Shown: positions 24,864 to 32,982 of the stretch, in pieces
Position numbering within the stretch: the stretch's first letter is position 1
Layout: each line of letters begins with the position of its first letter
Assembly: GCA_964653285.1 (NCBI GenBank)
Contig: CAZZEX010000016.1
Coordinates: 1-64,000 of the forward strand
DNA: 64,000 nucleotides
Direction: 5' to 3'
Origin: CAZZEX01 sp964653285
GTDB lineage: Bacteria; Chloroflexota; Anaerolineae; B4-G1
Program-made: the position numbers and the translations under genes
Notes under the pieces: model-generated
The model's input: the letters and a program-made list of their open reading frames with translations, nothing else
What the model was told of the DNA's origin: nothing
The model's database searches: none

Positions 24864-26852
24864 ATGAAAAACTATTTTAGATCGTTTGGGCGAGTTTTAC
24901 TAACGCTTTTATTGGCGCTGCCTCTATTCCTGGCATCATGTACGGAACCGCCCACCGAAGAACCTGTCGCGGAAGAGATAGAAGCCATCCCTGCAGAGAA
25001 CACGCATGTGCTGGAACCGACCACCATTGAGCGTCTGGAAGACTTCAGGGATGATGGGACTTTGATCTTTCCCTTGGACACGCCAGAAGTACAAGAGCTA
25101 ACGACAGGCGATGTGATCGTCAGTGAGGGTACCGGGCTGGCGCCGAATGGCTTCTTGCTTAAAGTGGTCTCGGTGAAGGAGATCGAGGGAAATCTAGCGG
25201 TCCAGACCGAGCAGGCCCAACTGGAAGAGGCTTTCTGGCAGGCAGAGGTCAGCGATAGCCATACCTTGACGCAGGAAGATGTAGCCAGTGAAAGCCCTGG
25301 GGTTTTGCTAAGCCAGCGCCCCGCCCCGGCGATGGGCGAAATATATATCGGGTTAAATAATGTTGTGTTTGAGGATAAGGAGTCGGGGACCAAGATCACA
25401 GTCAACGGCTCGGTCACGCTCACGCCGAAGTTTGACTTCAGATTGTTGATCATCGGTGGTGAGCTCCGGGAGTTTCGGCTGATCAATAAAACCACGCAAA
25501 CGTCACATTTAGAACTCAGCGCAAAAATGAAGTTCGAAGGGAGAGACAGACTGCTGATCGACCGCATTACCTTTAGACCCCGGCTGATACAGGTGGGCAT
25601 CGTACCGGTGGTGTACTCGCCAGTGTTGGAGGTGTATGTGGGTGTGGATGGCAAGGTTTCGACTGGCATATCGACCAGCGTGACCCACAAAGTGGTTTAT
25701 GAAGCCGGGCTGGTCTATGATGGCAAGTGGAATAAGGTCAACAAAGAGCCGGCCCATACCTATGAATTTGACCCACTTTCAGTGACCGCCAAACTCAGTG
25801 CGCGGGTGTTTGCGGCGCCGCGCCTGGAGATTCGCTTTTATGGGGTGGCAGGGCCGTATGTGGAGATCGAAGGTTCCCTGGGACTGAACGTCGATCTGGT
25901 GTCCGACCCGTGGTGGAAGCTGTTTGGGCGCGTCGAGGCGGTGGTTGGGATTGAATTTGAAGTGCTGGGACACGTGATCGCGGGCTATGAGGAGACAGTG
26001 TACTTCCACGAATGGATAATCGACCAGGCCGAATCGCCGCCACCGCCGCTGGTGGGGAACCAGATCGTTTTCGCCTCTGACCGCTACAACGGCAACGCTG
26101 ATATCTACGTGATGAATGCGGATGGCTCCGGCCAAACGCGCCTGACCGACAACCAGGGCGCCGACTGTACCCCTGCCTGGTCGCCGGATGGCAGGCGCAT
26201 CATCTACGCATGCGAGCGCAGCGCCAACTATGACCTCTGTGTGATAAACGCCGACGGCACAGACCTGACGTACTTGACGGAGAGCACGGTTGACGAAGTT
26301 TATCCAGCCTGGTCGCCGGACGGCACGCGTATCGCGTTTTCGTCAGGCACCTACGGTGATCATGATGTCTATGTGATGAACGCCGACGGCACAGACCCGA
26401 CGCGCCTGACGGACAGCCCGGGGGACGATGGTTGTCCGGCCTGGTCGCCGGATGGCAGGCGCATCGTCTTTGTCTCCTACCGCGATGGCCACGAGCAGAT
26501 CTATGTGATGAACGCCGATGGCTCCGACCAGATAAACCTGTCGAATAACGAGGCCAATGAGTACTGGCCTGACTGGTCGCCGGACGGCGAGCAAATCGCG
26601 TTTACGACCGACCGCGATGGCCTCTGGGAAATTTACGTGATAAACCCCGATGGCTCCGGCCGGACACGCCTGACGAACAACTCGATCAGTGACTACTGGC
26701 CTAGCTGGTCGCCAGACAGCAGCCGGATCACGTTTGTGTCTCACCCCGACGACCACGATGAAATATTCGTGATGAACGTCGATGGCTCCGGCCTGACAAA
26801 CCTGACTGACAACACGTGGTCCTGGGATCCAGCCTGGTCGCCGGTACCGTAG
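24864..26852 (+). CDS. Lipoprotein with C-terminal TolB-like (PD40) beta-propeller
   Basis: 662 aa from ATG 24864 (GAGGAAGG upstream). A signal peptide ends at lipobox FLASC (Cys about 26). The middle (about 40-400) is beta-rich and unassigned. Residues about 410-662 form six repeats of the PD40 type: DIYVMNADGSG-TRLT, then PAWSPDGRRI-F. These blades resemble TolB and WD40-like propellers that bind proteins or ligands. It is extracytoplasmic. Base composition in the first half is lower in GC than its neighbours, and it sits alone between decayed genes, so it may have been acquired. Confidence 0.87.
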   Translation: MKNYFRSFGRVLLTLLLALPLFLASCTEPPTEEPVAEEIEAIPAENTHVLEPTTIERLEDFRDDGTLIFPLDTPEVQELTTGDVIVSEGTGLAPNGFLLKVVSVKEIEGNLAVQTEQAQLEEAFWQAEVSDSHTLTQEDVASESPGVLLSQRPAPAMGEIYIGLNNVVFEDKESGTKITVNGSVTLTPKFDFRLLIIGGELREFRLINKTTQTSHLELSAKMKFEGRDRLLIDRITFRPRLIQVGIVPVVYSPVLEVYVGVDGKVSTGISTSVTHKVVYEAGLVYDGKWNKVNKEPAHTYEFDPLSVTAKLSARVFAAPRLEIRFYGVAGPYVEIEGSLGLNVDLVSDPWWKLFGRVEAVVGIEFEVLGHVIAGYEETVYFHEWIIDQAESPPPPLVGNQIVFASDRYNGNADIYVMNADGSGQTRLTDNQGADCTPAWSPDGRRIIYACERSANYDLCVINADGTDLTYLTESTVDEVYPAWSPDGTRIAFSSGTYGDHDVYVMNADGTDPTRLTDSPGDDGCPAWSPDGRRIVFVSYRDGHEQIYVMNADGSDQINLSNNEANEYWPDWSPDGEQIAFTTDRDGLWEIYVINPDGSGRTRLTNNSISDYWPSWSPDSSRITFVSHPDDHDEIFVMNVDGSGLTNLTDNTWSWDPAWSPVP

Positions 26853-27463
26853 CGCGGCGCGTAGAAGTTAGCCTTCGTCTTGGATGCTTCCGGCTCTATG
26901 GACGCCGAACTGCCAGGGCTGGCAAGAGCAGGCTGGCGGTCGCCAAAGCGGGCTATTATGGCCGGGCCGCCGTAGTGAGCGGGCCTGGCACGTGGATCGC
27001 AGGCAAGGAGGAGGTTCTGCCTCCTGAGGCCGTGGCCAGTTGGTGGAAGGAGATCGTTACGCTCGAAGGTGCCCAGGAATATACCAACGCCAACGCTGCC
27101 CTGATGGATATGCTGACCCCTCCCAGACCCCAAGAAATGGGACAAGGGGACAAGGAGACAAGAGGACAAGGAGATACGGTTCAGGGAGTGTTTGACCGGA
27201 TGGGGGAGTTCTTCCAGGCGGATGCGGCGGCTGGCGTGGACGTCGTCTTCCAGTTCAACATCTCCGGCCCCGGCGGCGGCTGGCACGTCACCGTCAAAGA
27301 GAGCACCTGCACCGTGGAGGCCGGTGTCCACCCCAAGCCCACCACCACGCTCAAGATGTCGGACGAGGACTTCTTGAAGTACGCGAGCGGTCAACTGCCG
27401 GCCATGCAAGCCTTCACTACTGGCAGGTTAAAGATCGGGGGGGACCTGATGAAATCGCAATGA
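26853..27463 (+). pseudogene. 5'-truncated SDR-SCP2 (multifunctional-enzyme-2-like) gene
   Basis: No start with a ribosome site; the frame is simply open from the end of the preceding gene. The first part (WIAGKEEVLPPEAVASWWKEI...ANAALMDML) matches the C-terminal end of the short-chain dehydrogenase domain of peroxisomal-type multifunctional enzyme 2. A low-complexity GACAAGG-repeat linker (27138-27175) follows, then a full SCP2 sterol/acyl-CoA carrier domain (VFDRMGEFFQADAAAGVDVVF to GRLKIGGDLMK). Most of the dehydrogenase is lost. The stop overlaps the start of the aminotransferase gene (ATGA). Confidence 0.72.
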
Positions 27464-28659
27464 ACATCAAACCCTTCCACACCGAGCGCTTCTTCGCCAT
27501 CCACGAGTTCACCGCGCCGTACATCCTGTGCGCGTCCGACTGCGAGTCGCTGACCGTGGACGAGTTGCTGCAACTGGCCGGGGCCTCCTGGGAGTCCCTG
27601 GGCCGGCTGCGGCTGGGTTACACCGAGAGCCAGGGTGCACCCGCGCTCAGAGAACGCATCGCCGATCTGTACACCAGCGTCAGTGCCGACCAGGTGATCG
27701 GCCTCTCGGCCCCGGAGGAAGGCATCTTCTTGACGATGCACGCCCTGCTGGAGCCGGACGACGAGGTGATCGTGCTGACACCCTGCTACGACTCGCTGGT
27801 CAACGTGGCGGAGTATCTCGGCTGCCGCGTCGTGCGTTGGCCGCTGGCCGAGGCTGACGAACCACCGGACGACCCCGGTGCCTGCCCTGAGCTTGCCGAA
27901 CGAGGCTGGCGTCTCGACCTCGACGCGCTGGAACGGCTGGTCACGCCCCGCACTAAACTGGTCGTCGTTAACTTTCCGCACAACCCCACCGGCTACCTGC
28001 CATCCCACGCAGAATGGCAGACCATCGTCCGGGTCATCGAGCGGGCCGGTGCATGGCTCTTCTCCGACGAGATGTACCGGGGCCTGGAGTACGACCCCGC
28101 CGCCCGCCTCCCCTCCGGCTGCGACCTGTACGAGCGCGGCATCACTCTGGCCGGACTGTCCAAGACCTACGGGCTGCCCGGCCTGCGAGCCGGCTGGCTG
28201 GCGCTGCAGGACACACCGTACCCCCCCCACCTCCCCCTACGAGGAGGGGCGCTTTTGAGGGATCGCATCCTGGGCTGGAAGGACTACACCACCATCTGTG
28301 CCTGCGCGCCCGGCGAAGTCCTGGCCCAGATCGCGCTCCAGGTCGGTGACACGCTCGCCGAACGTAGCCGGAAGATCATTCGGGACAACCTGTCACTGGC
28401 AGAGCCGTTCTTCACACGCTGGCGAACCGTCTTCCGCTGGAATCGGCCCCAGGCCGGTTCTGTAGCCCTCGTCGGCCTGCGCGGCCGGTCGGCGCGGGAC
28501 TTCAGCGACAGGCTGGTGGCCGAACAGGGCGTGCTGCTTCTGCCCAGCACCGGCCTCGGCTTTGGCGATGGTCACGTCCGCTTCGGCTTCGGGCGGCTCA
28601 GCTTCCCCGATGGCCTGGAGCAACTGGATCGCTACCTGGCGAGGTTGGTAGGTTGGTAG
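27460..28659 (+). CDS. PLP-dependent aminotransferase, class I/II
   Basis: 399 aa, fold type I. The Schiff-base Lys is in GLSKTYGLPGLRAGWLAL (about K234), with NFPHNPTGYLPS (about 170-181), the SDEMYRGLEYD strand and the C-terminal VRFGFGR arginine. Substrate unknown. Compared with the expected WLALQD-x-ILGWKDYTTIC, about 15 extra residues (TPYPPHLPLRGGALL) are encoded by a C/G-rich quasi-palindrome at 28228-28260, inserted in frame. The start overlaps the previous stop. The gene ends in an octamer repeat that encodes the last residues. Confidence 0.85.
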   Translation: MNIKPFHTERFFAIHEFTAPYILCASDCESLTVDELLQLAGASWESLGRLRLGYTESQGAPALRERIADLYTSVSADQVIGLSAPEEGIFLTMHALLEPDDEVIVLTPCYDSLVNVAEYLGCRVVRWPLAEADEPPDDPGACPELAERGWRLDLDALERLVTPRTKLVVVNFPHNPTGYLPSHAEWQTIVRVIERAGAWLFSDEMYRGLEYDPAARLPSGCDLYERGITLAGLSKTYGLPGLRAGWLALQDTPYPPHLPLRGGALLRDRILGWKDYTTICACAPGEVLAQIALQVGDTLAERSRKIIRDNLSLAEPFFTRWRTVFRWNRPQAGSVALVGLRGRSARDFSDRLVAEQGVLLLPSTGLGFGDGHVRFGFGRLSFPDGLEQLDRYLARLVGW

Positions 28660-28691
28660 ATTGGTAAACTGGTAGGTTGGTAGGTTGGAGG
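28641..28691. repeat. Octamer tandem repeat at the aminotransferase 3' end
   Basis: About six imperfect copies of GTTGGTAG. It encodes the last residues of the aminotransferase and fills the gap to the next gene. Confidence 0.7.
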
Positions 28692-28701
28692 GAGTCCAAT
28701 T

Positions 28702-29715
28702 ATGTTCAAAACCCGCGTCACCGAATTGCTCGGCATCGAGTACCCCATCGTCGGGGGATGCATGATGCACATCTCCGAGCCGGAGTTCGTGGCGGCGATC
28801 TCTAACGCTGGCGCGCTGGGGATGATGGCCTCAGCCATGTTCACCACCCAGGACGAGTTCCGCCAGGCCGTCCGCCGGGCCAAGGGGCTGACCAACAAAC
28901 CCTTTGGCGTCAACCTGAGCTTCTTTCCGGCGCTGCGGCCCATTGACAACGACCTCTACGTCGAAGTGATCCTGGAGGAGGGCGTACCGGTGGTCGAGAC
29001 CAGTGGTCACCGGCCGCCGGAGAACCTGCTGGCGCGACTGAAGGCGGGCGGCGTGAAGACGATGCACAAGTGCGTCAGCGTGCGGCACGCCCTCAGCGCG
29101 CAGAGGGCCGGCGTGGACGGTGTGACCATCTTCGGCAGCGAGGGAGGCGGCCACATCGGCGAGTTGGGGCTGACGACGATGGCGCTGGTGCCTCGCGCCG
29201 CCGACGCGCTGGATGTGCCGCTGCTGGCAGCAGGGGGCATCGCCGATGGACGGGGACTGCTGGCGGCGCTGGTACTGGGTGCAGAGGGGATCACCATCGG
29301 CACGCGGCTGCTGGTCACAGAAGAGTGCCCCATCCACGAGAACTTCAAGCGGGCGTTGGCCGCCGCTACGGAACTGGACACCCTGCCGATCTTCGGCTCC
29401 CTGCACAACACGCTCCGCGCCTGGAAGAACCCCGCGGCCCTCAAGGTGGCCGAGTTGGAAGCCCACCAGGCCGAGTTGGGGGAGATTCTGGCCATCGTGG
29501 CTGGCACAGAGACGAGGCGCAGGCTCAAAGAGGGGGACGTGGATGCCGGCGTGATCGCCTGCAGCCAGTCCATCGGCATCGTGCGCGAGATCAAACCGGT
29601 AGCCGAGGTCATTGGTGAGATGGTGCGGGAAGCGGCGGCGATAGCAGCACGTTTCCAAAGACACGATGAGAACGAGTCAAAATTCTGGACGCAGATTGAC
29701 GCTGATCCACGCTGA
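28702..29715 (+). CDS. Nitronate monooxygenase / FabK-like flavoprotein
   Basis: 337 aa TIM-barrel FMN protein. N-terminal ELLGIEYPIVGGCMMHISEPEFVAAISNAGALGMM, the flavin loop GSEGGGHIGELGL (about 148-160) and phosphate-binding LLAAGGIADGRGLLAALVLGAEGITIGTRLL are typical of the nitronate monooxygenase/enoyl-ACP reductase II group. It would oxidise nitronates or reduce an enoyl thioester; its location among acyl-CoA genes does not settle which. The last 20 residues or so look like read-through into non-family sequence, suggesting the native C terminus was altered. Confidence 0.82.
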   Translation: MFKTRVTELLGIEYPIVGGCMMHISEPEFVAAISNAGALGMMASAMFTTQDEFRQAVRRAKGLTNKPFGVNLSFFPALRPIDNDLYVEVILEEGVPVVETSGHRPPENLLARLKAGGVKTMHKCVSVRHALSAQRAGVDGVTIFGSEGGGHIGELGLTTMALVPRAADALDVPLLAAGGIADGRGLLAALVLGAEGITIGTRLLVTEECPIHENFKRALAAATELDTLPIFGSLHNTLRAWKNPAALKVAELEAHQAELGEILAIVAGTETRRRLKEGDVDAGVIACSQSIGIVREIKPVAEVIGEMVREAAAIAARFQRHDENESKFWTQIDADPR

Positions 29716-29820
29716 TTTACCTGGCTCTACGTGGAAACGCGGGGTTACGTATGCTCAAAAGGGGCGTGCCGTCTTTCGTCCTTGGCGGTGTGCTAGCGCT
29801 CGTGATTAACACGGCTGGGG

Positions 29821-30651
29821 TTGGAGTACGAGACACTGGCCCAGACCAACCCCCGCCTGGTCTACTGCTCGCTGAGCGGCTACGGGCCTGAGGGTTCCTA
29901 CCGGGAGCGGGCCGGCCACGACCTGAACTACATCGGCCTGGTGGGCTTGCTGAACCTGACCGGGCCGCGGGAGGGGCCGCCAGCCATCCCCGGCGCGCCG
30001 GTGGCCGACCTGGTGGGCGGGCTGTGGGCGGCGCTCGGCATCCTGCTGGCGCTGCTGGCGCGGGGGCGGACAGGCCAGGGACAGCGGGTGGACGGGTCGC
30101 TCTTAGGGGCAGCGCTGGCCTGCCTGCCGGTGGCGGTGGCCCGGCACCTGGGGGGCCAGCCGGTGGAGCGGGGCGGCAGCGACCTGACCGGCGGCCTGAC
30201 CTGCTACCACGTCTACGAGACCCGGGATGGGGGATACGTCACGCTGGCGGCGCTGGAGCCGGAATTCTGGGCCGCCTTCTGCCGGGTAGTCGGGCGGGAG
30301 TACCTGCTGGAGCAGCAGTTTGCGCCGGCCATCTCCGGCGAGCCGGCCTACGACGAACTATGCGCGCTCTTCCGGGCCTACACGCGCCAGGAGTGGGCGG
30401 AGACGCTGGCCGGGGTGGACGCCTGCTGCGAACCGGTGTACACGATGGAAGAGGCACTCGCATCCGCGCCGGTGCAGGCGCTGGGGATGCTGACCGGCGA
30501 GGGATTACTTCCCCCGGTGCGCCTCTCGGCCCGGCCCGCCCGCCCACGAGATCTTACCCCCGCTTTAGGCCAGCACACCACCGCGCTGCTGACCGAACTG
30601 GGGTACGACGCAGCAGAGGTGGAAAGGCTGCGGGGACAGGGTGTGGTGTAG
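29821..30651 (+). pseudogene. N-terminally truncated CaiB/BaiF-type CoA-transferase (family III)
   Basis: 276 aa from a TTG codon without ribosome site. Sequence begins at YETLAQTNPRLVYCSLSGYGPEGSY, about residue 100 of the family. The preceding coenzyme-A-binding N terminus is missing; 29716-29820 contains nothing recognisable. The catalytic Asp region GQRVDGSLLGAAL and the C-terminal GQHTTALLTELGYDAAEVERLRGQGVV are intact. Probably non-functional; an alternative is that it once began upstream and a deletion removed the start. Confidence 0.75.
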
Positions 30652-30681
30652 CCAAAATGAGGCCTTCTGTCATCTGACAAG

Positions 30682-30755
30682 TGACCCGCGCAGGATTCGA
30701 ACCTGCAACCAAGGGATTAAGAGTCCCCTGCTCTGCCAAATTGAGCTAGCGGGCC
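30682..30755 (-). tRNA. tRNA-Lys (anticodon CTT)
   Basis: Acceptor GGCCCGC / GCGGGTC, D stem GCTC / GAGC, anticodon stem GGGGA / TCCCT around CTCTTAA, T arm GCAGGTTCGAATCCTGC. 74 nt, discriminator A, no encoded CCA. Confidence 0.95.
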
Positions 30756-30833
30756 GTGCGCCGCAATTATACTGGGAAGGGTTCTTTTGTCAAGGCAAGG
30801 GCGCTGGGAAACGAGTGTCACCGACGGAGCGGG

Positions 30834-32165
30834 CTAACGCGGGTACTCCCGCACCTGACGCATCGGCCGGCCGACCATGCGGAAGGCCCGCCGCTCCGCC
30901 TCCCACCGGATGCGCTCCACATCCAGCGTCAGGTACTCCCCCCGGCGGTAGAGGAGCCTCCCATCGGCCCAGACGTAGGCCACGTCGCCGGGATGGGCAG
31001 TGTAAACAATGCCTGCCATAAGGTCGTGTCGGGGGATCCAGTGGGCGGCGGTGGTATCCAGCATGATCAGATCAGCAGGGCGACCCGGAGTCAACACCCC
31101 GCTTCGGTCGAAGCCCATCGCTGCGGCGGGGGCCTGCGTCGCCAGCCGCAAGAGAAGCGCGCGCGGCATTGCCCTTGGATCGCCTTGCGCCTCCTTCTGG
31201 AAGAGACCCGTCACCCGCATTGCCTCCAGCATGTTCAGATCGCTGTTAGAGGCCGGACCGTCGGTGCCCAGCGCCACATTCACGCCGTCCTCCAGCATCT
31301 GCCCGATGGGCGGCATCTCCATCGCCAACTTCTGGTAGGTCTTGGGCGTGTGGGCCACCCATGCGCCCTTTTCCGCCAGGAGTTCCAAATCGCCTGGCGT
31401 CACCGCGTTGCAGTGCGCCACCAGTGTTGGTTCTGGCAAATCCAGCAGACCCAGGGAGGCTACATGAGCGACGGGTGTCTTGCCGTGGCGGGCGATGGAG
31501 TTCTGCAGTTGCTCCTGGGACTCGCTCAGGTGAAAATGCGCGCCCACGCCAACGCGGTGGGCTTCCTCCGCGAAGCGCCGCAGGACCTCTGGCGGATCCA
31601 TGTAAGGGGAATGGGGACCCATCGTCGTGCGGACACGCCCCCCCGCTCCACCCTTCCAACGCTCCACGAAGGCCAGTGTTTCTTCAAAGGGCTTCTGTCC
31701 CGGCTCGTGCTCCGTCCCTATGCCAAAGTGGCACCAGGCCAAGAGCGCTTTCATCCCGCTCTCCTCCACGGCACGAGCAACCTGGTCCATCCAGAAATAG
31801 TGGTCTGCAAAGCCAACGATGCCCGCCCGGATCATCTCGCAACAGGCCAGCGCCGCGCCCCAGTAGACGTCCTCCTCCTCCAGCGCCGACTCGGCGACCC
31901 AGATTTTCTCGTTGAGCCAGCGGTCGAAAGGCAGGTCCTCGGCCCAGCCGCGCTCCAGCGTCATCGCAGCGTGGGTATGGGCATTGAAGAAGCCGGGGAG
32001 CGCTACCAGATCGCGTCCTTCAACCACCTCGTCGGCCGCAAAGCCCTCGGGGGCTTCGCCCACCGCCACAATGGTCCGGCCCTCGATGGCGATGTCCACA
32101 CCGTGCAAGATGCGGTCCTGGTCGTCCAGCGTGATAGCGGCTGCGTCTCGGATAAGGATGCTCAT
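30834..32165 (-). CDS. mtaD: 5-methylthioadenosine/S-adenosylhomocysteine deaminase-type amidohydrolase
   Basis: 443 aa, full length. Metal and catalytic motifs of the amidohydrolase superfamily are in order: PGFFNAHTHAAMTLERG (about 56-72), HFHLSES (about 212), VAHCNAV (about 249) and GTDGPASNSDLNM (about 299). These fit the MTA/SAH deaminase subgroup, which converts the 6-amino purine to inosine derivatives during methionine salvage or SAH removal. No other salvage genes are adjacent. The upstream side carries the heptamer repeat array beginning 26 bp past the start codon. Confidence 0.88.
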   Translation of the reverse strand: MSILIRDAAAITLDDQDRILHGVDIAIEGRTIVAVGEAPEGFAADEVVEGRDLVALPGFFNAHTHAAMTLERGWAEDLPFDRWLNEKIWVAESALEEEDVYWGAALACCEMIRAGIVGFADHYFWMDQVARAVEESGMKALLAWCHFGIGTEHEPGQKPFEETLAFVERWKGGAGGRVRTTMGPHSPYMDPPEVLRRFAEEAHRVGVGAHFHLSESQEQLQNSIARHGKTPVAHVASLGLLDLPEPTLVAHCNAVTPGDLELLAEKGAWVAHTPKTYQKLAMEMPPIGQMLEDGVNVALGTDGPASNSDLNMLEAMRVTGLFQKEAQGDPRAMPRALLLRLATQAPAAAMGFDRSGVLTPGRPADLIMLDTTAAHWIPRHDLMAGIVYTAHPGDVAYVWADGRLLYRRGEYLTLDVERIRWEAERRAFRMVGRPMRQVREYPR

Positions 32166-32191
32166 TGTGGTTGCTGGTTATTCGAGATTGA

Positions 32192-32487
32192 ATGCAGGGT
32201 GCAAGATGCAGGATGCAGGGTGCAAGATGCAGGATGCAGGGTGCAAGATGCAGGATGCAAGATGCAGGATGCAAGATGCAGGATGCAGGATGCAAGATGC
32301 AGGATGCAGGATGCANNNNNNNNNNNNNNNNNNNNNNNNNNNNNNNNNNNNNNNNNNNNNNNNNNNNNNNNNNNNNNNNNNNNNNNNNNNNNNNNNNNNN
32401 NNNNNNNNNNNNNNNGATGCAGGATGCAAGATGCAGGATGCAGGATGCAAGATGCAGGATGCAGGATGCAGGGTGCAAGATGCAGGA
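32192..32487. repeat. Heptamer tandem array (GATGCAG/GATGCAA) with assembly gap
   Basis: At least 25 visible copies of GATGCA(G/A), with rarer GGTGCAA variants, on both sides of 100 N (32316-32415). The gap is probably artificial and the true copy number unknown. It lies between mtaD and the S23-type gene and runs up to the latter's stop codon. Confidence 0.9.
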
Positions 32488-32904
32488 TTATCGTCTGCGA
32501 TATTGACGTTGTTGGTCGGACGAGAGAACCAGGGCTGCGATGACTTCGTCGAGCAGTTGAATGCGGTGTTTGAACACTTCGGGATCCAGGAAACGGCGGC
32601 CGCGGTAATACCAACCACGGGACTCGCGGGCCGAGCCCAGGGCGACGCGCTGGAAGTAGGCGTTTTCTTTTCCGAAACCACGTCCGTGCCCCTCCTCAAT
32701 GTTGGCACAGATAGACCCCACGCTGTCAACCAGTTGCCTGGCGATCACCCTGCCACGTGGGTCCTTCATCATCCGGTCGGTATCTTCCCAGGCCAGGTCA
32801 GAAAGCAGCAGTGCCTTGGGGTAGACCTGGAAGTTCCAGAGGGGATCTTTCTTGATGCTCCCCGGTACCTGTGCCAGCCACTCCTCGTACTTCAACCCTG
32901 CCAT
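32488..32904 (-). CDS. Four-helix-bundle protein, S23/IVS (bAvd-like) family
   Basis: About 138 aa from ATG 32904. The motifs FQVYPKALLLSDLAWEDTDRM, ARQLVDSVGSICANIEEGHGRG and ESRGWYYRGRRF are characteristic of the family first found in 23S rRNA intervening sequences, related to the accessory variability determinant of retroelements. AAGGAG directly abuts the ATG, which is too close, so translation may begin upstream within the heptamer array (ATG 32988), adding repeated QEARGKK units. No reverse transcriptase or rRNA is nearby. Function unknown. Confidence 0.85.
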   Translation of the reverse strand: MAGLKYEEWLAQVPGSIKKDPLWNFQVYPKALLLSDLAWEDTDRMMKDPRGRVIARQLVDSVGSICANIEEGHGRGFGKENAYFQRVALGSARESRGWYYRGRRFLDPEVFKHRIQLLDEVIAALVLSSDQQRQYRRR

Positions 32905-32906
32905 CT

Positions 32907-32982
32907 CCTTCTTGCCTCTTGCCTCCTGCTTCTTGCCTCTTGCCTCTTGCCTCCTGCCTCTTGCCTCCTGCCCCTTACTGCT
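32907..32982. repeat. Heptamer tandem array (CTTGCCT-type)
   Basis: About ten imperfect copies of TTGCCTC/TTGCCTC/TGCTTCT immediately upstream of the S23-type gene, overlapping the 3' end of the permease gene. A similar short array lies at 34278-34320. Confidence 0.75.

Noticed and set aside
32192..32487. Heptamer array considered as a CRISPR array
   Set aside because: Units are 7 bp and contiguous, with no unique spacers of constant length and no cas genes.
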